Assembly: GCA_000310025.1 (NCBI GenBank)
Contig: FN649734.1
Span: 958,112 to 1,022,111, forward strand
Source: Ectocarpus siliculosus
Lineage: Eukaryota > Sar > Phaeophyceae > Ectocarpales > Ectocarpaceae
Reading direction: 5' to 3'
DNA: 64,000 nucleotides
This document shows, one piece after another, positions 47,801-56,406 of this stretch. Numbering within the stretch: position 1 is the first letter of the stretch; each line of letters starts with the position of its first letter. A program made the translations under genes and the position numbers. The notes beneath the pieces are model-generated. The model had not been told where the DNA came from. It did not search any database and saw only the letters and a list, made by a program, of their open reading frames with translations.

Positions 47801-50800
47801 AATTCTACAATGCGGTCACCATTGGTTCTGCAAAGTGGGTTGAATATGGTTTGGGGATCGCTTTGGCTTGTTCTTGTGTACTTCAGAAGTATATACCTAA
47901 GCCGTAGGTGTGGGTATTTCTTCCCACTGTGTCTGATTCTTGTCACAGGCACGCGAAGCCACGGAGCGAATGCGTCGGGGAGCCGATGGAAGCGGTGGAG
48001 ACGGTGACTGTTCGGAACATCGCTCGCGAAATGGTCGCATCGACCCCAACAGCGATAAAAACGGCGCCAGAACCGCGCATCGCGGTGTAGCAAAACAAGA
48101 TCCAGAGGGACAGCGTGCGGTGGTGGAACTGGCGGCCGCGGCCCCGGGAGACCGTTTCCAGCCTTTGGACTTGCTCTGCTTGGCGGCGTTTCATGCCGAT
48201 AACGGCGCATGGTCGGACTGTTTAGATGTTCTCGGCACGGCGCAGGAGGTACGAAATGCTGTAGACGAACAAGGAGGCGATGCCAGCTGTTTCAATCGAT
48301 CACGCACCGGTGTGCCACGATATTTTCGACAATCAACCGTGGTCCATTTCCGCAGCATGCAGGCGTATGCAAGCTGTACTTTCTGTCAGACAACCCTTTT
48401 TCTCAACACTGACGAAGAGACAAACCCATGAGCATTCCGACGAGGGCCACCGCCACATTTTTCGATTCTGTATCAGACATCAATTGCCCCTATTTTCGGT
48501 GTTTTGGCCAGTCCTAGTCAGTTGCCCCTGTCTTCCTCGTTGTCGCCGACCCATATACAAACAGGTGAGCCGGACCGCCCGAGCGGCAGTTAGAGCCAAA
48601 GCAAACGAGCTGCTGCTCGGCAGGACGGAGCGAGGCGAGGTAGTCGGCAATGTTGGGGCAACGACCGGTGAGGAATGACCCCTATTCTCCGTTCCTTGTG
48701 TGTCTGCCAAGAATCTTCTTCCAATGTTCGATCTCGGTAGACTGAACTTGGAGCATGTTGTCGGCAAGAACCATTCAAAACGGGGCATGTTTAATTGAAT
48801 AGTGGTTGGTTTAGAAAATGCTGCGACAGTGTTCCATGAATCCATTATTCGGTTGTTTGTTGCCGCACAGCCTTTCGTAGGAGCAGGTCTTTTCTTTTCG
48901 CCTTCGGGAATGCGTTGGTTTTTCTCCGGAGTTTCATTCCAACTGCTGGGAGTCCCTTGGCCATGATAGATTCCTTGTCTCCGTCCTCCGTCGCTGTTGT
49001 TCCTTGTGCTCCGTTTTGTGTTGGTCAAACAGCAGATAATGCCTAATCTAGATAGTGTTGCCAACGGGGTACCTTGGGATATCAGTTGCCGTGCCACCTT
49101 GTACCTTGGCCTGGTTGCGCCTGCAAGCGCCGGCTTCGGTCATCTAGATTTTCTACGAACCGTGTATTGGGGACGGGTGAGGCCCGTTCATCGCGCAACC
49201 GCCACATGTATCACGAACGGAAAAATAAGAACGACAACATCAATAACGTCAAGGATATGTGAACGCGGACCGCTGAACATCGAAAGATCAACTGCAACAA
49301 TCGGCAACCATCGTGCGCAGGTGTTGCTGGAGCCGGGCTAGCGTCCTGGCGACAGGTCGCGGCAGAAAACTCCGAGGCTACGGAGCGAGCTGACGAGGCT
49401 TCAAAGGCGTTGAGGGGCTGCTACGAGTCTGCGGTGGAAGCTCTTGGCCGCGCAGGGCGCCACAAGGAGGCCTTACAGGCAAGTTTCGGGAATTAGTTTT
49501 GCCCATCGTTCCAGGTCCCACTGCTGCCGTGGCCAACGATGTAGCCCTTGCCAGTATGCAGGCTCGAGGCAATTTCGTTTTGCTGTTGTGCGCGTCTGTT
49601 GGTCAAGATGACGCCAACTGTAGAGATTGTGCAAAAGACGTAAGCAACGATCTTGTGTTGCGTTTGAGGTTGGACATTTTGCTGTGTTGGCCCTGGTGCG
49701 GTTGAATGTTGAAGAGGTTGTCATGAAGGACTTCAATAGTCCCGTAGAGATGGGGTGAGGATTATTCAATGAGTCAAATATTACGAAATGTTTGTGAGAA
49801 GGGAAATTACTCTTTGCTTGGGTCCCGGTTCGAGCCCGTGGGCATGTTGGCAATTCTTCTCATGGTTCCTGCAACTGTGATTATTTTCTTGAGTACCGGC
49901 ACCGTGAAAAAGCCGACGGGTCGTCCTACGACCCTTTGAGGGCGTCCTTGGGCGTCTTCCATTGAACGCTTTCATATCAGTAGTGTTTTTTCGCCGTATC
50001 CATAGAACATGTGCTTTCGATATGTGTTTCTCAATTACCATCCCAACATCAAATGCCGTGATCAACAACGTGGTCGCTAGGTACTCGAGGAGGGCGCTTC
50101 TGTCACCGTCAAGCACGGGCTTTCCATGGACCCTGCCTGCTTCGTCTCTGCCCTTCGTTCCTGCTGCTGCAACGACACCGATTCCGAAGATTCTGGCTCA
50201 GAGGCAGGGGCTGCTATGCTCGGCGAGATGGAGGCACGAGCTGGGGTAGTGCCGGATTCTTGGTGTACCAACGTCGTCATGGAGGTACCATACAACAGCA
50301 AATGATTGCTTTGTTCTGATCTTCAGCGAACAAAAGAGCCTGCAGCTTTGAGATGTTAGGGGTGAGGAGGCACCTGTGCCAGCATCTCACGTTCGGCTTT
50401 GTTCTATTGCCCCGTCTCGAACTCCCCCCCCCCCCACCCTTGTCCTCTCCGTAGCGCAACGATGTTTGCCATCGGGGTTGGGTTTTCGTCGCTTGGCAGC
50501 GATGTTGTAAAACAAGCCGATCACTTCGTGAGCTCGGCAACCAGGTTACCGCTTTTTTTTTTTTGCGGTAACCATGAATGGTGGTCGAGTAGATTATGTT
50601 GTGCAGGGTCGAGAACCCTCACTCCGCGCAAAGGGGATAATCGCACCACGTTGTGTTAAATTGGTCAAGCACCCTCGAGGCAGTCACACAGCGCTTCCAA
50701 CTGTCTCTGGAAGTGAAAGCACCAGAAAAGAAATGAAGTCATACGCAGCTGTCATCCGTAAGCAAGGAAGTAAGCACAAGATGCCGAATACCCTTAGCAG

Positions 50801-52609
50801 GATGCAGCGCACCCTTCATGCGACTCGCCGAATACCGCACGGCGCTTCGCGCTTGGTGATATGAGAGCCTGGTCCGGTGAGAACCCGGCGTGCTCCGTCC
50901 CGGCTTTGTACGGATGCGAGGTCAATGGTCTAACGACTACGGCATGCACGACTATGAGTACACCCCACCCTTGTCCTGCCCGAAGCTTTTCCTTACGAAC
51001 AATGTTTTCGCCGTCTGCACAGTAGAGCGAGGCGTTCGTGACACAAAGTCAGCCGCGTGTAGCATACTCAAGTTCGTTACTATTTCCCGTACCACGCCTC
51101 TTCTGTCCCGCCCGCGTATCCACCAACTCTTACCCACTCCCCCCATTGATCACTGTTATCATGGCTGGCAGTTCCTCTGAGGACCCCTGTGTACCCCTGG
51201 GGGTGTTGTGACGTCCGCTACCCTAGCCTTCACGTCCGCGTGTATTTTTAAACCTGATTGCATATGCTCTGTTTCTATGCACCCGCCACTAATCACTGAT
51301 CAATCTATCCCTCTCCCCAACGATGTACCTGCGATGGCCTTGCTCATGCTGTCGCTCGTGTTGCAGGCGGCTGTTAGAGACGAGGAGTGGTCCCTAGCAT
51401 CTAGACTCTTCGACGAAGCCGAAAAACGACATATGTCTGGACATCACGATAGGGGTAGAGGCGCGGGTACGAGTGGCGATATCGCTGATGGGGGCAAATC
51501 CCATCGGCTAGCAGGCCCTCCAGGAGCGTCTGATGCCCGGTCATACGACCGCGGGCGTAGAGAGATGAGAAAGACGGCGATCGACACAATGGCCCCGACG
51601 GCTCTGACATACCGCTTAGCTCTGCAGGTAGGCCGAGTAAACTTCATGTTCAGAGCATATGTATAGCACGGCAACGGCTCGGAGACAGTATAGGTTGAGC
51701 TTGTCCTTGTTCGGATCAGAAGCAACCCGGAAGAGACAAATACACTGTTCGGATCAGAAGCAGCCCGGAAGAGACTACCTCGCGTTTTGATTAAATTGTT
51801 GTTTGCCACGTACGCAATGTGCTTTTGTGTTTCGGGGCCACTCATATTCCACACGTGGGCTGAATATACAGAGCAATCACCGCCAAGCAATCACCTACCT
51901 CCCGAGCATTATATATTTCAAGTACGGATCAAGATTGTTGTTGACTATTTTGCTAACCAACACACGATGTTTTGCGTAGGCTGAAAAGCCAACAGCGACG
52001 CTTCGAAGCAACATCAAAGTACTTTGCTTGTGGATTTACCGCTGTCGTATCTCATTTTCTCATTTCCAGGCGTGCGTCGGGGCAGCTCCGTCGGAAGACA
52101 AAATGGCAGAACGAGCGCTTGAGCTAGTCCGGAAGATGGTTTCGGACCTCCATATGGGCCCAAGACGGGAGGCATTTTTGCTGGCACAGCAGGTGACGAT
52201 GCTAAAGTTGTTACTTTTGACGATGGTTTTGCAGTTTGCCGTGTTGCTTCTAACTACGGTGACTCCTCTTCTTGGCGGCAGCTAGGGCTGGAGATTGTGG
52301 TGACATTCTTGATGACTGTGACGCGGAACGGCGATCTATTGAACGCGGTCATTCAAGCTGCATATGAAGATGGCGACAAAGCTTTCTGTCGCATTCTTTA
52401 GGGGATGCGATAACCATCGCATCTTGTGCTCGATCTCTGGCATGCTGGCCCAGGTGTGCGCGAAATCAGCCAAAATGGCTGTTGCGGTCGAAATTCGGCG
52501 GCTGGAGACCGAGGCGCAGGACAGACACGAAAACGAGGACTTTTTGCGGCAATGGAGAGAGCGACGCAGCTATAGGCTAAACTGTGCCCCTTCCACGCTG
52601 GCCGGGTGA
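41824..52609 (+). CDS. Gene C: pentatricopeptide-repeat (PPR) protein, probably mitochondrial
   Basis: Exons: 41824-42223, 42559-42704, 42858-43027, an uncertain exon near 43160,43628-43814, 44284-44503, 44873-45115, 45836-46036, 46466-46586, 47270-47428, 47949-48248, 48565-48667, 49321-49478, 50081-50284, 51367-51627, 52070-52192, then 52282-52401 or 52454-52609. Phases close except between exon 3 (phase 2) and 43628 (phase 0). The N-terminus MLRSPTLLAAAALRSGSRRR is Arg-rich, Ala/Leu-rich and free of acids, as in mitochondrial presequences. PPR helices include DWREALRVLDDV, RWQEAFLLLETMQERGVTTD, LNSTLKACGSAGQVK, DVVSFNIAIGACARAG, LSYNSTLSACGRA, RAGRWDQALSWVDAAVDAG, FSYSSIIDALARQ and HKEALQVLEEG. 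PPR proteins bind organellar RNA one nucleotide per repeat; the target here cannot be read. Intron 49479-50080 is GC-AG (CAG|GCAAGT). A short retroelement lies in intron 50285-51366. Acceptor CAGCAG at 44868-44872 is a NAGNAG site. Confidence 0.85.
45307..45380 (+). repeat. Direct repeat in an intron of gene C
   Basis: GATTGCC(G/C)TTTAGTTTGCCTCGCCAACTC-type unit occurs twice, about 39 bp apart. A recent local duplication. Confidence 0.7.
50432..50977 (+). mobile_element. Tail-sharing short retroelement, copy 6, with perfect 15-bp target-site duplication
   Basis: CCCCACCCTTGTCCT at 50432-50446 is repeated exactly at 50963-50977; the element between them is 516 bp. Order: leader CTCCGTAGCGCAAC, head GTTTGCCATCGGGGTTGG, IR arm AGGTTACCGC, T run, IR arm GCGGTAACC, body, CGCGCTTGGTGATATGAGAG, and tail GCGAGGTCAATGGTCTAACG ending ACTATGAGTACA. 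No coding capacity. It lies in sense orientation in an intron of the PPR gene, so it is tolerated and presumably spliced out. The clean target-site duplication shows retrotransposition of this unit alone, without R2. Confidence 0.9.
51708..51776 (+). repeat. Direct repeat in an intron of gene C
   Basis: TGTTCGGATCAGAAGCARCC followed by CGGAAGAGAC occurs twice in tandem with a short spacer. Confidence 0.75.
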
Positions 52610-53411
52610 AAGTTGAACGGATCAGATTTTGTTGAACAGAGTGCAACAAGGGCGATTGCCAAGGCAGCCCTGCCAAGAGAGAGGAAAACATGCAGCTACA
52701 GGATATGGGAGACTGTAGTACTAACGCCTAGAGGAGAGCATTTGAAGGCAGCACAGGACATGTAGAGCTAGAGCTGTGTACTTCTGGGAGTTTCGGCGGC
52801 CTTCTAGGGATTCCAGCGTTGATTCGCATATGGGAGTGTAAACTAGGCTATTGAACCCCCGGGATCTAGTATGTTGATGCCTTCACATGTGCAATGGTTT
52901 TGGAGGAAATTGTCGAGAACCTAGCTGCTGTGTCGGTTTCGGTTTCTTTGATGTGCCAGCAAGCTGTCGATACATCTCCATTGTGTGATACGGGCAAAGG
53001 AGTGCATTCAGCAATTTCTACAGCTGTGGTGGGATTTTCTGAACAAGTACGCGTTGCATATTCGAAAGAGCATGTTCCCAATATACTTTTTGTGCATTTT
53101 TCTCCTGGCCACTCCGTTGGAGTAAAGCATTGCGGATGGTAGGGGGCAATGAAGCAGGGTGGGGTGTTACATGGTCTACTAATTGTTGCGAAAGGTTGGA
53201 GGAGCCTTTCGGGCCTTTCAGCTCATCTCATAAACATGACCGCAACTTGAAAGGCCTGGCAGACAGTAAGGAAGCTTCCAGTCATGTCCAGTTCACAAAT
53301 CGTTTTCATTTCTACAACACCGTGCGCGGTTCAACAAGAGAACCTAAATCGACTACAGAATAATACGATTTGGTTTAACTACATATTCTTTTTACCACGC
53401 GGTGTACACAT
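52610..53411. other. Convergent intergenic region
   Basis: Between the 3' ends of the PPR gene (+) and the minus-strand acidic gene. No further feature recognised. Confidence 0.4.
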
Positions 53412-54243
53412 TCACATCTCGACATCCTCCAAGTCATCAACGTCGAAGTCGATGTCATCATCGTCGAAGTACCCGTCTCCTCCGCCACTACCATTGCTGC
53501 CGGTCACACCAACACTACCTGGCATGTTGTCCTCCGGCGCTATTTTCTCTCTCGATTCTCTAGACCCACTATGTCGGTCTTCACCCAATTGGTGTGTGTC
53601 TACGTCATCGTTTCTCCCTTTCGTAATCTCTTCCCCTTGTGGGCTTGCATCTTCGTTTGGCCGGCTGTTAGCGAGTTCTTGCGCACGTTCAGTCTCTAGG
53701 TCGATATTTTCATCGCTACTCTGCTCTCGTTCCGGTCTCGCATCAGACGCGGCAATGATCACATCGTCTTCACCTCCGCCACCAATCTTGCGCGCTTTTT
53801 TCTCTCGATCCAGGAAGCTACGTGGTGGGGGATATAAGAAGGGAAGCGTGCGATTCTTTGAGCTCGTTGTGCTTTTGCTTCCGCTAGCATCGACGGTAGC
53901 CCCACACAAAGCAAGCGTCTCAATGAGCGACTACGCCGGTTCAGCATACCGAGGAATTCTTTAGTTGTGTGACTACTATAGATAGATAGAGGCGACGGTT
54001 TCTACTGTTAGGTTTTGGTTTCAATCCACGCTGATGCGTCCATCGCTAATTGTTTGTATTTAGTGTGATACGATCACAACGGGTGGCATACGACTTGGCT
54101 CCTGAGTTCTGAGTATGCGAGGGAACTGAAATACTGGCTGCATTGGATCTGCAGCGGGCACTACCTGACGAAGTCTCCGTCATCTTCACTGTCCCCGTTA
54201 TCAACTCCTGACGGTGTTCTTCTTAACGGCGTCGAAGTCGAAC
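53412..54243 (-). CDS. Gene D: 3' part of a gene with an acidic C-terminus, function unknown
   Basis: Two likely exons on the minus strand: 54243-54165 (acceptor TTACCCACTTCAG, donor GTCAG|GTAGTG; encodes TPSGVDNGDSEDDGDF) and 53930-53412 (acceptor CGGCGTAG), ending at TGA 53414-53412. The last 165 residues are charged, with ERAQELANSR and a strongly acidic end (FDDDDIDFDVDDLEDVEM). The joint is ambiguous. The upstream exon's phase leads into a second open frame (53930-53759, SLRRLLCVGLPSMLAEAKAQ) that stops early, whereas the long acidic frame needs phase 0. Either a splice site is misassigned, a small exon is missing, or one base is wrong. The 5' end of the gene is not identified. Confidence 0.5.
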
Positions 54244-54765
54244 CTGAAGTGGGTAAGCCGCGAGATTGAAATGTTCGATTTTTTGCTGCCAAGACTGTAC
54301 CAGTCAGTTTAAACTACATATTTTTCGGAACGTTTTGGAAACATTCATTCAGTGCTCAGCGAGCACCGTCTGGAGCAACATTAACATAATTCGAAGTTAT
54401 GAGATGGACAATCACCGCAATCGGTGAGGACGCTTGGAAAACATGTTTAGGTATGAAAATAGACTATGCACTTAAGTGGCAAATACTCGCAATACATTTT
54501 GATCGTCATTGTCCATATTTTCACTATAGTATCCAAAGGATCGAAAGGCCAGCCAACCGGGGAACCCTTCGGCCGTATCATGCCTGGAGACTCTAAGCGT
54601 ACCTCTGCCCGCGATAGTCACCCCTTGCTCCTCATTGCGGTCGTCATCAAGCGAAGGGATCTCGGGAAAGTCCTGCTAGAGCAGGGTGTTGAAAGCGTGT
54701 CGGGGTCGGGGCGCTGTGTGATCGTTGGAGTTCTGTACCTCGAAAGACGATACAGGCCTGAATAT
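54244..54765. other. No gene recognised
   Basis: Intergenic or 5' part of gene D. No exon or repeat supported. Confidence 0.35.
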
Positions 54766-54774
54766 TGTGATATG

Positions 54775-55305
54775 CCCCCCCCCCTGGTGTTTGCCGTCGG
54801 GGATGGGGCTTCGTCGCTTGGCAACGACGTTGTAGAACAAGCCGATCATTTCGTGAGCTCGGCAACCAGGTTATTTCCGCTTTTTTTTTTTTTTTGTCTT
54901 GTGTATTTTGTTTTTTGCGGTAACCATGAATGGTGGTCGAGTAGGTTATGCCTTGCTGGGTCGAGAAACCTTACTCCGCGCAAACAGGATAATCGCAAGT
55001 TGTGTTAAATTGGTCAAGCACCCTCGAGCCAGTTACTCAGTCCTCATAACTGTCTCCGGAAATGAAAGCACAAAAAAATAAATCAAGTCATTGGCAGCTG
55101 TCATCCGTATGCAAGGAAGCACAAGATTCCGAACACCCTTAGCAGGATGCAGCGCACCCTTCATGCGACTCGCCGAATACCTCGGGGCGTTTCGCGCTTG
55201 GTGATGTGAGAGCGTGGTCTCGTGAGAACCCGGCGTGCTCTGTCTTGTCCATGTAGGGATGCGAGGTCAATGGTATAACGACTACGGCATGCACGACTAT
55301 GAGTA
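54775..55305 (+). mobile_element. Tail-sharing short retroelement, copy 7
   Basis: Head GGTGTTTGCCGTCGGGGATG after a C run, IR arm CAGGTTATTTCCGC with T-run loop, GCGGTAACC, body, and tail GCGAGGTCAATGGTATAACG ending ATGAGTACCCC. It is more diverged than copy 6. The right end runs into a C homopolymer and poor sequence, so no target-site duplication can be read. Confidence 0.75.
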
Positions 55306-55765
55306 CCCCCCCCCCCCCCCCCCCCCGGTTTGATGGAAAAAAGCGTGGGCCGGTCATCCGTCCGGGGGGGTCGGAATTTAACATCCTCCGGGTTTGGGAA
55401 ATATCGATGCCTCCACCGGGGTATTTTTGGGATTTTTTTGGGACCCTTGGAGCAGTGGGCTGGTTTACTACTGGCCCCCAGGGTTTCGCTGTTACCCAAA
55501 AGTTTTGCCCTGATTGGAAAAATGGCAACCAAAAACGGGGCAATAACGCACCGCCAAAAGGGAAAGGGACCAGGGAGCGTCTTCCTCTTTAGAAGAAATG
55601 GGGGGGGCACGAAGGGGGCGTTTCCGTTTGTGGTGGTCTGATTCGGGAAGCGCTTTTTTTACGTTNNNNNNNNNNNNNNNNNNNNNNNNNNNNNNNNNNN
55701 NNNNNNNNNNNNNNNNNNNNNNNNNNNNNNNNNNNNNNNNNNNNNNNNNNNNNNNNNNNNNNNNN
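55306..55765. other. Low-quality sequence and assembly gap (N run 55666-55765)
   Basis: 55320-55665 has stretched homopolymers and, read in reverse complement, follows the order of 55766-56085. GGTCTGATTCGGGAAGCGC before the gap matches the reverse complement of GCGTGCCGAATCAGACCAGC after it. CGTCTTCCTC and ACGCACCGCC also have counterparts in order. Either a true inverted repeat that blocked sequencing or a misassembled poor read. Confidence 0.75.
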
Positions 55766-55989
55766 GCGTGCCGAATCAGACCAGCAAGAGCATAACCGCG
55801 CCCGTCGTGGCCGCTACAGTTCGTCTGGAGATGAAGACGTGTTCCGGACCTTTGTCGTTCGGCGGTGCGTCGTTCCACCGTTGTCGGTTGGCGTTGTATT
55901 GGTCATGGCGGAGATGTTGGGTTACAGTGGTTGGGGCCAGTGGTGAATGGGGCGGCGCTGACCGTGTCAATGTCAGAGCTTGGCCGGCG

Positions 55990-56130
55990 CACAAGCGCTG
56001 AATATACTTCCTTTTTCTACCAGGCACTCGTCCGGTCGATCGCCCCCGTATCGTCCGAACCCCCGCTCTGCCGGATTCGTTAAAAAATGTGTTCACGATA
56101 TGGTGGAATGGGGAATGATCGACCAATCTC
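55990..56130 (+). pseudogene. Possible short fragment of an LTR-retrotransposon reverse transcriptase
   Basis: PPYRPNPRSAGFVKKCVHDM followed by VEWGMIDQS resembles the pre-fingers segment of Ty3-type reverse transcriptases (PYR..P....KE.DKLLE.GIIEPS). No further RT motif follows. Weak, based on about 30 residues. Confidence 0.25.
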
Positions 56131-56406
56131 ACACCGTTTGCAATACTTGCAATTTTTCTCTTTTATTCTTGGCAGAACGGACCTATCCACGTGGTCCTCG
56201 TGCCCCCACTACCGTTTTCTCGTCAATCATGAATTCGAGTTCTTACAACAGAAAAATCGATGCCTGGACATGAACCGTGATCGAAAAGACAGTTTTCTTT
56301 ACTACACCGAGCGTCGAAGTCCCTTCTCAACGCCGAAGGTTCCGATGTTAACGACTGAACCACCGGGGCGCTCGACGTACATTTTAAAACTGGACCGCAT
56401 TACATT

